NCBI GenBank assembly: GCA_049323655.1
Contig: JBMONO010000013.1
Coordinates: 43,429 to 107,428 of the forward strand
Direction of reading: 5' to 3'
DNA length: 64,000 nucleotides
From: DB1 sp049323655
Lineage (GTDB): Bacteria > Desulfobacterota > Desulfobulbia > Desulfobulbales > SURF-16
The first letter of the stretch is position 1, and each line of letters opens with the position of its first letter. This document shows, in pieces, positions 37,041 to 45,960 of the stretch. Position numbers and translations under genes: made by a program. The notes beneath the pieces are model-generated. The model saw only the letters and a list, made by a program, of their open reading frames with translations. It was not told the origin of the DNA and made no database searches.

Positions 37041-37553
37041 CTACTCGAAGCGTCCCAGCAGCCGGCTGACCCGCACCGCCTTTTCCGCTTCGAGCTTGGG
37101 CATGATCTGGGCAACCTGATCGGCCTTCATGGCCCGCAGGATCTGCTCGACATTCTCGTCGGTCATCTTGTTGAGGAGCGGCGCCAGTTTCGAGGCGCTC
37201 ATGGCGCTGTAGACCTTGATCAGGTTCTTGAAACTCGCGTCCTGCTCCTTTTTGATCTCAGCGAGTTTGGCGGCAATATCCTGCTGGAGGACGGCGATCT
37301 CCTCAAGTTTGGCGGCGACCTCCTCTTCCATCAGCGCCAGCTCCTTTTCCCGGGCCGCCAGCTCCTTTTCCCGGGCCGCCACCGCCTCTTCCCGCTGCTG
37401 GAGGGATTGCGATTTTTCCAGTTCCGTTCCGCTGATGGTCGCCGGCTCATCATCGTCCGCCGCCTGAGCAGCGGCAAGCGGGATACCAGCTGACAGCCGG
37501 AACAGGACCAGCAACAGGGCAACGATATACAGAGGGATTGTCAACCGATTCAT
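37041..37553 (-). CDS. motE: MotE-like flagellar protein
   Basis: A 170-residue protein with an N-terminal membrane anchor or signal (LYIVALLLVLFRLSAGIPLAAA), a long Glu/Lys/Ala coiled coil (about 45-110) and an MgtE-N-like C-terminal domain (AMSASKLAPLLNKMTDENVEQILRAMK). This is the layout of MotE, the periplasmic chaperone that stabilises MotC in other bacteria. It overlaps fliJ by four bases. Confidence 0.8.
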   Translation of the reverse strand: MNRLTIPLYIVALLLVLFRLSAGIPLAAAQAADDDEPATISGTELEKSQSLQQREEAVAAREKELAAREKELALMEEEVAAKLEEIAVLQQDIAAKLAEIKKEQDASFKNLIKVYSAMSASKLAPLLNKMTDENVEQILRAMKADQVAQIMPKLEAEKAVRVSRLLGRFE

Positions 37554-37996
37554 AGGGCATAACCTCGTCCATGGCGGAGCAGGGCCTGCTCGTCGCTCTC
37601 ATTCTGCTCCTTGCGCCGGGTTTCAGCAAGATATTGCTGCAGGGCGTTTTCCCGCAGCGCCTCGATGATCTTCCGTTGCTTCATGGCCTCGGCAAGCTCG
37701 GCGCGCACCCGTTCAACAACCTGCTGCTGCGCGGCAATGGCGCTGGTGAGAAGATGCATCTGCAGTTCGTGAATGCGCATGGATTCCAGATAGAGGAGAA
37801 AGGTCCGGGCCGGCAGGGTCTGTTTTTTCAGATCCTCCAGAGCACGATCGATCGCCGCCCTTTTTTCCCGCAGATCGGCCAGTCGGAGCTGCTGCCCGTT
37901 CAACACCATCTGTTCCCGGCCGAGCTTGAGCTGAACCTGCTCTTCGAGATTCTTTCTGATGGTCAGAACTGGTTCAAGCTGAAAATGAAAGGCCAT
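37550..37996 (-). CDS. fliJ: flagellar export chaperone-escort FliJ
   Basis: A 148-residue, almost wholly alpha-helical coiled-coil protein (MAFHFQLEPVLTIRKNLEEQVQLKLG at the start). It links the FliI ATPase ring to the export gate. Sequence conservation in this family is weak; the call rests on length, helix content, the FxLExVLxxRKxxEE start and position between fliI and motE. Confidence 0.85.
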   Translation of the reverse strand: MAFHFQLEPVLTIRKNLEEQVQLKLGREQMVLNGQQLRLADLREKRAAIDRALEDLKKQTLPARTFLLYLESMRIHELQMHLLTSAIAAQQQVVERVRAELAEAMKQRKIIEALRENALQQYLAETRRKEQNESDEQALLRHGRGYAL

Positions 37997-38084
37997 ATCC
38001 GTTTTCGTCCCGACTCAAGATGGAAAAACTCGCAACAGGTCTCTTTTGCCACGGAACGTACTGTGACCGCAGCATCTGAAAAAA

Positions 38085-39395
38085 TCAGCGGAACAGGGCC
38101 AGCAACTGCTGCCTGCTCTCCTCATATCCGAATCTCTGTTCCACCTCCTGGCGGAGATAGCCGTTCAATCGATCAATCATGGCGATTGCCTTGTCGATTT
38201 TCGGATTGGTTCCCGCGGCATAGGCGCCGATGTTGATCAGATCCTCGGAGCGACGATAAGTGGCCAGGGTTTCCAGGAAACGATGGGCAGCCTTGACCTG
38301 CTCGCGCACCACGACATCGGTCATGCAACGGCTGACGCTGCCCATGATGTCGATGGCCGGATAATGGCCCCGGGCCGCCAGATCACGGCTGAGAATGATA
38401 TGACCGTCAACGATGGAGCGCACCGCATCGGCGATGGGTTCGTTCATGTCATCACCTTCCACCAGGACGGTATAGATGCCGGTGATGCTGCCCTTTCCCT
38501 CGCAGGTGCCGGCCCGCTCCAGCAGCTTGGGCAGCTGGGCGAACACCGAGGGGGTATAGCCGCGCGAGGTGGGCGGTTCACCGATGGCTAAGCCCACCTC
38601 GCGGCTCGACATGGCAAAACGGGTGACCGAATCCATCATCATAACCACATCCCGGCCGCTGTCGCGAAAATATTCGGCAATGGCCATGGCGAGATAGGCG
38701 CCGCGCATCCGGACCAGCGGCGGCTGATCGGAGGTGGCGACCACCACCACCGAGCGAGCGAGCCCGGCGGGACCAAGATCGCGCTCGATGAAATCCTTCA
38801 GCTCGCGGCCACGCTCGCCGATCAGGGCGATGACGCTGATGTCCGCCGCTGTATGACGGGCGATCATGCCCAGCAGGGTGCTCTTACCCACCCCGGAGCC
38901 GGCGAGAATGCCGATGCGCTGCCCTTTACCCAGGGTCAGCAGGCCGTTGATCGCCCTGACCCCGACATCAACAGGCTCGGCAATACGCTCCCGCTTCATC
39001 GGATTAAGCGGTTCGGCATAGAGGGGATAGTCGGTGCCGTGCGGCAAGGGCCCCTTGTCGTCCATCGGGTTGCCCAGCCCGTCAATGACCCGGCCGAGCA
39101 GACCGTCAGCCACCGTCACCCGCGCCTGACCACCGACCAGGCGAATCGAGCTGCCCGGCTCCACCCCGCGCATTTCACCGAGCGGCATGAGCAGCACCCG
39201 GCCCTCCCGGAAACCAACCACCTCGGCCGGCACCTTTCCCTGACCACGAAAAAGATCAACTTCACAGATGCTGCCCACCGGAATACCCGGCCCGGAGCTT
39301 TCGATCACCATACCGATAACCTGATTGACCCGACCACGAACGGTGATGAGGGGCTGATCGGCAGCAACGGCGATGCAGGGAGATAAATTCATCAT
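38085..39395 (-). CDS. fliI: flagellum-specific ATPase FliI
   Basis: The type III export ATPase. The 436 residues show Walker A GILAGSGVGKSTLLGMIAR, ALIGERGRELKDFIE, Walker B VVMMMDSVTRFA, and GEPPTSRGYTPSVFAQLPKLLERAG. It follows fliH after 36 bases; 88 bases without a recognisable signal separate it from fliJ. Confidence 0.97.
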   Translation of the reverse strand: MMNLSPCIAVAADQPLITVRGRVNQVIGMVIESSGPGIPVGSICEVDLFRGQGKVPAEVVGFREGRVLLMPLGEMRGVEPGSSIRLVGGQARVTVADGLLGRVIDGLGNPMDDKGPLPHGTDYPLYAEPLNPMKRERIAEPVDVGVRAINGLLTLGKGQRIGILAGSGVGKSTLLGMIARHTAADISVIALIGERGRELKDFIERDLGPAGLARSVVVVATSDQPPLVRMRGAYLAMAIAEYFRDSGRDVVMMMDSVTRFAMSSREVGLAIGEPPTSRGYTPSVFAQLPKLLERAGTCEGKGSITGIYTVLVEGDDMNEPIADAVRSIVDGHIILSRDLAARGHYPAIDIMGSVSRCMTDVVVREQVKAAHRFLETLATYRRSEDLINIGAYAAGTNPKIDKAIAMIDRLNGYLRQEVEQRFGYEESRQQLLALFR

Positions 39396-39431
39396 GCCTT
39401 TCGTCTCAAACGGTTTCCAGCGACCAGATCC

Positions 39432-40196
39432 TCACCCTTCAGGCTTCTCTTTACCCCGCTCGGCAGCAAGGGCGGCCAGAAAGGCGCGGTCCACCAGCTC
39501 AAAAAGCCGTTCCCGGCAATTTTCCAGCCGGGCGTCGATCTCGCCGAAATTCGTTTCCAGCAGACAACCGCCGCGGGAGATTGCCGGATCCTCCAACAAC
39601 TCCACCCGGCGCGCCCCTTCGAGCAGGGCCGGATTTTCCAGACTCATTTCCCGCAAGGCCTGAAAGTCATCCGGATGAAGATGGACCTTGACAACCGAGT
39701 CCTCGACGACAAAGGCCATGGCCTGTCGCAGACAATTTTTTATCACCAGCGGGTTAACTGAAACCTCATGCCCGACCAGCCGCTCCACCATAGTCCTGAC
39801 CAAAACAAGTAACTCTTCCTCATACTGACGATTGATCGTACCGCGCGCTTGGGCCAGGGCAGCCATCAGGTCGAGAACCTCGGCCACCCTGCCGTCAAGC
39901 TCCTCCTTGCCCTTTTGACGCCCCTCCGCCAGACCGCGATCAAAGCCTCTGCGGTAGGCCTCCTCTTCGATACGCCCTTTGTCCGCCTCGGCCCGGGCCC
40001 GCATCTCGTCGACTTCCCGCTGCACCTCGGCCTTCCTCTTTTCCAGCTCGGCCAATGGATCGGGGGAGCGGACAACCGGCTCCGCCTTTTGCCCCTGCAT
40101 CAGGCTCTCAAAGGAGACAAAGCCCTGACTCCGGTCCTTGTCGATCCTGTCCTTAAAATCGAAGATACTAGACAAATTCGTCCTCGCCGCCGCCAC
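39432..40196 (-). CDS. fliH: flagellar assembly protein FliH
   Basis: Stator and regulator of the FliI ATPase. The 254 residues have a charged helical N-terminal half and a C-terminal domain (LVRTMVERLVGHEVSVNPLVIKNCLRQA, then GCLLETNFGEIDARLE) typical of FliH/HrpE. ATG 40196 overlaps the fliG end by 29 bases; a TTG at 40175 is an alternative. Confidence 0.92.
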   Translation of the reverse strand: MAAARTNLSSIFDFKDRIDKDRSQGFVSFESLMQGQKAEPVVRSPDPLAELEKRKAEVQREVDEMRARAEADKGRIEEEAYRRGFDRGLAEGRQKGKEELDGRVAEVLDLMAALAQARGTINRQYEEELLVLVRTMVERLVGHEVSVNPLVIKNCLRQAMAFVVEDSVVKVHLHPDDFQALREMSLENPALLEGARRVELLEDPAISRGGCLLETNFGEIDARLENCRERLFELVDRAFLAALAAERGKEKPEG

Positions 40197-41193
40197 CGGT
40201 CATGAGCTGAATCTTGCCTTCCTGCTCCAGACGCTTGGCGATCTTGATCACCGACTGCTGGGCCGCCTCCACATCCCTGAGTCGGGTCGGTCCCATGATC
40301 TCCATGTCCTCCTTGAGCATCTCCACCGCCCGGGTCGACATGTTCTTGAATATCTTCGCCTTCAGATCATCGGAGGCGGTTTTGAGCGCCAACTTCAGAT
40401 CATCGGTGGAAACTTCCTTCAAAATGGCCATGATGCCGCGGTCATCGACCCCGAGCAGATCCTCGAAGACAAACATGAGCCGGCGGATATCCTCGGCCAG
40501 ACTCTCACGCTGCTCCTCGACGCCTTCAAGCACCTGGGTTTCCAGGGCGCGATCAGCATTGTTGAGGATCTCGGCCACCGCCTCCACCCCGCCAAGGCGC
40601 TGTCCCTCCAACCCCTCCACCGACAGCAGTTCTTCCTGCAAGACCCGATCGACATCAACGAGAATCTCCGGGCTGACCTTATCAAGCTCCGCCATCCGCA
40701 TGACCACCTCGATCTGGGTCTCCTCCTTCAACTCGGCAAGAATTGCCGCGGCCTGGCCGGGTTCGAGAACCGCCAGCACCAGGGCCACGGTCTGGGGATG
40801 TTCGTTGCGCAGGAAATTGACGAGAATCTTCGGTTCCAGCTTGCGCGCCTTCTGAAACAGGGTAAGCCGCCAGTCCGAGCGGATGTCGTCAAGAATCTCA
40901 TTGGCCTTGTCAGACTGCAGGGCGCGCTTCAGGGCCGTTTCCAGCATCTCGTCGCCGGACAGATAGATCTCGTCGCCGCCGGCGTCGGCCTTGAATTCGC
41001 GGAGCAGCGCGGCGATATCCTCTTTGTCGACCTTGTCCATCTTGGACATCTGCCGGCCGACCATCTTGATCTCGTCCTCATCAAGGCGCTTGAAAACCTC
41101 GGTGGTAAAATCCTCTCCCAGAGTCAGCAAAAAAATCGCCGCCTTCTCCGCTCCGGTCAGATTGTCCGCACCAGCTTCCTTTTTCTTGACCAC
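40168..41193 (-). CDS. fliG: flagellar motor switch protein FliG
   Basis: Rotor protein that contacts the stator. The 341 residues include LTGAEKAAIFLLTLGED, the middle EHPQTVALVLAVLEPGQAA motif, and the C-terminal torque helix region RGIMAILKEVSTDDLKLALKTASDDLKAKIFKNMS. It follows fliF after two bases. Confidence 0.96.
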   Translation of the reverse strand: MVKKKEAGADNLTGAEKAAIFLLTLGEDFTTEVFKRLDEDEIKMVGRQMSKMDKVDKEDIAALLREFKADAGGDEIYLSGDEMLETALKRALQSDKANEILDDIRSDWRLTLFQKARKLEPKILVNFLRNEHPQTVALVLAVLEPGQAAAILAELKEETQIEVVMRMAELDKVSPEILVDVDRVLQEELLSVEGLEGQRLGGVEAVAEILNNADRALETQVLEGVEEQRESLAEDIRRLMFVFEDLLGVDDRGIMAILKEVSTDDLKLALKTASDDLKAKIFKNMSTRAVEMLKEDMEIMGPTRLRDVEAAQQSVIKIAKRLEQEGKIQLMTGGGGEDEFV

Positions 41194-41195
41194 CG

Positions 41196-42794
41196 CTACA
41201 TCTCCTCACGCAGCCAACGCCGCACCAGATCCGCGGCCCGTTCCGGATCGCTCTGGGCCAGCTTGTAAATCCGCTCTTTATCGGTCATACCGAGCGGCTG
41301 CAGGGACAGATCCTCCACTTCCCCGCCCTTAGCCTCGGCCAAGGCCGACTGGGCGGCCAGTTCCGCCTGCCGCCGGGCATCCTGCTGCTGCTGGGTGAGC
41401 AGACGAAGGAAGGGACGGACGACAAAGAGCAGAAAGGCAATCCCCACCAGCAGCAGGGCGAGCGGCAAGGCCAGATTTTCGAGCAGGGCATGCCATTTGT
41501 CGAGGGGATCAGGCTCCGGCGGCACAACCGACGACAGATAAAAAGGCATGGCCACCACTTCAACCTGGTCACCCCGTTCCGGATCAAAGCCGATGGCGTT
41601 CTGGGTCATCCGGGCAAAATGTTGCAGCTCCTCCGGGCTGCGGGGTTTGTAGACCAGGGATTTTTTCCCGTCCTTGTCTTTGCTTTCCTCATAGACCCCG
41701 TCCACCATGACTGCCACCGACAACCGCTTGACGGCGCCGACCCCCTCCTGAATCTGGCGGGTTTTACGGGTGATCTCATAATTGCGCGTAATATTCTTGC
41801 GATTATAGCCCTCGCTTGTCGCGGTGGCGTCATCGGTTTCGGTAAACGTCGCCAGCTGGCCCTTGACACCGGGTATGCCGCCTGTATCCTCGGCGCCACC
41901 CTGCTTCTCCAGGAGCAGCTGTTCGCTGCGCACCACCTGGCCGTCCGGATCAAAACTCTCCTCGGTGACCGCCACTTTGTTAAAATCAAGATCAACGGCA
42001 ACCCGGGCCAGGGCCTTGTTGACCCCCACCACCTCCTCAAGCATACTCTCCACTTTTTTCCGCAGCTCGTTTTCCACCTTGAGCTGGTACTCAAGCTGGG
42101 TGGCGGAGAGCATGGTCTCGTCATCGCCTTCCTTGCGAAAGAGCAGGCGTCCCTGGGTATCGACCACCGTAATGTTTTCGGCGGTCAGACCGGGAACGGC
42201 GCTGGCCACCAGATGAACTATAGCCATTATTTCACTTTTGGCCAACTTTTCCTGGCCGGCCATGGTCAGACTGACCGAGGCGCTGGGCGGCCTGCTGTCC
42301 TCGACAAACACCGACTCCTTGGGCTCGGCAATGTGCACCCGGACATCCTCGACCTGTTTGAACTGACGGATGGTGCGGACCAACTCTCCCTGAACTGCCC
42401 GCTGATAATTAAGTTTCTGAACAAAATCAGTAGTGCCGAAATTGGTTTTATCAAAGAGCTCGAAACCGACGCCGCCCCCCCGCGGCAGTCCTTCGGATGC
42501 CAGATTGAGTCGTGTCTCGTAGACGTTGGTCGCCGGCACCAGCACGGCGCTGCCGCTTTCCGCCAGTTGGTAGTCGATACGCTGCTCCTTCAGTTTCGCA
42601 ACCACGCCGGCCGCGTCCTCCGGCGACAGCCCGGAATAGAGCACACTGTACTGAGGCTTTGATCCCACGAAGACCAGGGAAAGCATCACCACCAGCACCG
42701 CGCCGACCACAAAACCGGCAATGATTTTCTGGGGCAGGGTCAAGCTCTTTATGACGGAAACCGCCTGACTGGTGATATCGCGTAAAGGTGCCAT
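41196..42794 (-). CDS. fliF: flagellar MS-ring protein FliF
   Basis: The 532-residue protein forms the membrane ring on which the rotor is built. It has an N-terminal membrane segment (IIAGFVVGAVLVVMLSLVFVG), the ring-building domains (YSVLYSGLSPEDAAGVVAKL and ARVHIAEPKESVFVEDSRPPSASV-like text), and a C-terminal membrane segment (NLALPLALLLVGIAFLLFVVRPFL) followed by the short FliG-binding tail. Confidence 0.96.
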   Translation of the reverse strand: MAPLRDITSQAVSVIKSLTLPQKIIAGFVVGAVLVVMLSLVFVGSKPQYSVLYSGLSPEDAAGVVAKLKEQRIDYQLAESGSAVLVPATNVYETRLNLASEGLPRGGGVGFELFDKTNFGTTDFVQKLNYQRAVQGELVRTIRQFKQVEDVRVHIAEPKESVFVEDSRPPSASVSLTMAGQEKLAKSEIMAIVHLVASAVPGLTAENITVVDTQGRLLFRKEGDDETMLSATQLEYQLKVENELRKKVESMLEEVVGVNKALARVAVDLDFNKVAVTEESFDPDGQVVRSEQLLLEKQGGAEDTGGIPGVKGQLATFTETDDATATSEGYNRKNITRNYEITRKTRQIQEGVGAVKRLSVAVMVDGVYEESKDKDGKKSLVYKPRSPEELQHFARMTQNAIGFDPERGDQVEVVAMPFYLSSVVPPEPDPLDKWHALLENLALPLALLLVGIAFLLFVVRPFLRLLTQQQQDARRQAELAAQSALAEAKGGEVEDLSLQPLGMTDKERIYKLAQSDPERAADLVRRWLREEM

Positions 42795-42929
42795 GGATAA
42801 ATCTCACAATTCGCGTAGTGGATGGTAATCCGTTTTACTGGTGGAAAGTCGGCTTTCGGCCGGCGCCAATATCTGATCGTGACCTTCCTGACTCACCGGG
42901 ACCTTCCCGCCCCCGGAACCATACTGGTC

Positions 42930-42993
42930 GGCAGCCCGTTGCCGAATGGGCTGCCTGCGGCGCAAAATAGCGCCGCAGAAGTCCGTAGACTTT
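42930..42993 (-). other. hairpin cluster between fliE and fliF
   Basis: Three perfect hairpins stand in a row in the 218-base fliE-fliF gap: GGCAGCCC/GGGCTGCC (42930-42955), CTGCGGCGC/GCGCCGCAG (42955-42978, sharing one base with the first) and AAGTC/GACTT (42979-42992). None has a T-run on the minus strand. They may protect or segment the flagellar mRNA. The remainder to the fliF ATG (42795-42929) also contains GC-rich inverted repeats. Confidence 0.65.
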
Positions 42994-43012
42994 CAGAAGG
43001 CAGGGCAATAAG

Positions 43013-43321
43013 TTACAGCTGAATGCGCATCATGTCCTGATATGCGGCAATCGCTTTCTGCTGGACGCGGGTCATCAGCCGGAAGGACACCCCCGACTTT
43101 TCCAAGGCGATCATCGTCTCATGGATGTTGCCGTGTTCACCGGCGGCCAGCCCCCGGCTCATGTCATCCGATTCCTGCATCATGGCGTTCACGCTGTCGA
43201 TGGATTTTTGCAGCACCTCGCCGAAGCCGGTACCGCCTGCTGCGGATTTTTCCGTTTTACCGGAGCCAGCCGGCAGCAGCGACTCTCCATACCGAACCGG
43301 TTGCAAAGGCAATGTCTTCAT
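43013..43321 (-). CDS. fliE: flagellar hook-basal body protein FliE
   Basis: A 102-residue adaptor between MS ring and rod. FGEVLQKSIDSVNAMMQESDDMSRGLAAGE and the end VSFRLMTRVQQKAIAAYQDMMRIQL are the standard FliE blocks. It follows flgC after 57 bases. Confidence 0.95.
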   Translation of the reverse strand: MKTLPLQPVRYGESLLPAGSGKTEKSAAGGTGFGEVLQKSIDSVNAMMQESDDMSRGLAAGEHGNIHETMIALEKSGVSFRLMTRVQQKAIAAYQDMMRIQL

Positions 43322-43378
43322 CTGTTCTCCTTGGCCTTGAAAAGATTATTCAGCACCAATAACACATTAATGACTTCT

Positions 43379-43813
43379 TTAACGGCGGCTAATATCCAGG
43401 GCCTTGATGGCCATGCTCTTCACCGCCTCGATGGCGGTCACATTGGCCTCATAGCCCCGCCGGGCGCTGATCATGTCCACCATCTGCTCCGGCACGTCAA
43501 CGTTGGGGAAAAGCACCACACCATTTTCATCGGCATCGGGATGGGACGGATCATAGACCGCTTTGAACTCCTTGTTGTCCTCCACCACCTCGGCCACCTC
43601 CACCGTCCGCAGCTTGTCCGAAGTCGCCCGCAGCGTATCGGCGAACGAATCAAGGGGCCGGGCCTGGAACACCACCGACTTGGCCCGATAGGGGCCGCCC
43701 TCGATGGTGCGGGTCGTATTGGCGTTGGCCAGATTCATTGCCGTCACATTGAGCCGGGCACGTTCCGCCTTCAGCCCGGAGCCGCTGATCTTGAATGCGG
43801 TCAGGATATCCAT
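43379..43813 (-). CDS. flgC: flagellar proximal rod protein FlgC
   Basis: A 144-residue rod subunit. The N-terminal helix with SGSGLKAERARLNVTAMNLANANT and the C-terminal VDMISARRGYEANVTAIEAVKSM are diagnostic. ATG 43813 is nine bases from GGAGG, better than ATG 43819, which overlaps the flgB stop. Confidence 0.95.
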   Translation of the reverse strand: MDILTAFKISGSGLKAERARLNVTAMNLANANTTRTIEGGPYRAKSVVFQARPLDSFADTLRATSDKLRTVEVAEVVEDNKEFKAVYDPSHPDADENGVVLFPNVDVPEQMVDMISARRGYEANVTAIEAVKSMAIKALDISRR

Positions 43814-43815
43814 GA

Positions 43816-44202
43816 TCATTTTCCTCCTTCATCAATAGCATACTTGAGTCCATCAAATTTCTTGCCGACCATCCGGGTGACGATTTCATACATCATCTGG
43901 TTTTCCGCCATTTTTACCATTTCCTCATCGAGATCCACCGGCCGCCGCTCCCGGGAAAATGCGAGACTGCGCTCGGCCTCTACCGGATCGAGATCAAGAT
44001 GACCGGCATGGGTACGGGTCAGGGTGCCCTGGCTCTCCATCACCCGCTGCATTGTTTTTTCAAAGGAAAAGTCCTGCACCGCGTAGCCCGGTGTCTCCAG
44101 GTTGGCGACATTAGACAAGATGAGCCCCTGCCGTTCATAGCGGAGATTCAAGGCATGTTCCATCTGGGCAAGACCGCCGCTGAACAGTTTATCGATAGGC
44201 AT
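43816..44202 (-). CDS. flgB: flagellar proximal rod protein FlgB
   Basis: A 128-residue rod subunit: LNLRYERQGLILSNVANLETPGYAVQDFSFEKTM is the conserved rod N-terminus, and MAENQMMYEIVTRMVGKKFDGLKYAI the C-terminal helix. ATG 44202 follows a GAGGAG Shine-Dalgarno. It is the first gene of the flagellar block; its leader contains repeat copy B. Confidence 0.95.
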   Translation of the reverse strand: MPIDKLFSGGLAQMEHALNLRYERQGLILSNVANLETPGYAVQDFSFEKTMQRVMESQGTLTRTHAGHLDLDPVEAERSLAFSRERRPVDLDEEMVKMAENQMMYEIVTRMVGKKFDGLKYAIDEGGK

Positions 44203-44223
44203 AATTTTCTCCTCCGACAATAG

Positions 44224-44358
44224 TGACAAACCCGTAAACTGTCTTTTTTCACCACAGAGCGCACTGAGGACACAGAGAAAATATCTTTAATTACATTTAA
44301 TTACCCTTGCATGCTCTGCGGTCTCTGTGGTTGATTTTCAGTTCGTACGGAACCATCA
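44224..44358 (+). repeat. MITE-like element, family 1, copy B, in the flgB leader
   Basis: A 135-bp element with the same ends (TGACAAACCCGTAAA and ACGGAACCATCA) and ACCACAGAG blocks as copies A, C and D. It is more diverged, and its flanks (ATAG and CAGA) are not identical. It begins 21 bases upstream of the flgB ATG and ends about 15 bases downstream of the predicted sigma-54 start site, so it should be transcribed as part of the flgB leader. Confidence 0.82.
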
Positions 44359-44384
44359 CAGATGTGCACCCTGCCTAAAACAAA

Positions 44385-44400
44385 AGCAAAATGCGTGCCA
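44385..44400 (-). promoter_or_regulatory. sigma-54 promoter of the flgB flagellar operon
   Basis: On the minus strand, TGGCAC-GCATT-TTGCT matches TGGCAC-N5-TTGCW exactly. Start near 44375, about 170 bases before the flgB ATG because repeat copy B lies between. The rest of the gap up to the response regulator stop (44401-44540) shows nothing further. Confidence 0.8.
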
Positions 44401-44540
44401 TCAAGAAAACCATTAGAATGAAGGCGGTGATCCGGCCATGGGCGGCCGGCAACGAGAAGAAGAAAGGATGGTCCGCCAATCAGGAGCGCAGGGCAGCCGC
44501 CCCTTGTGGGACGGGAGCTGCCGCGCCACAATCGCCGGCA

Positions 44541-45959
<1,419 letters not shown>

Positions 45960-45960
45960 A

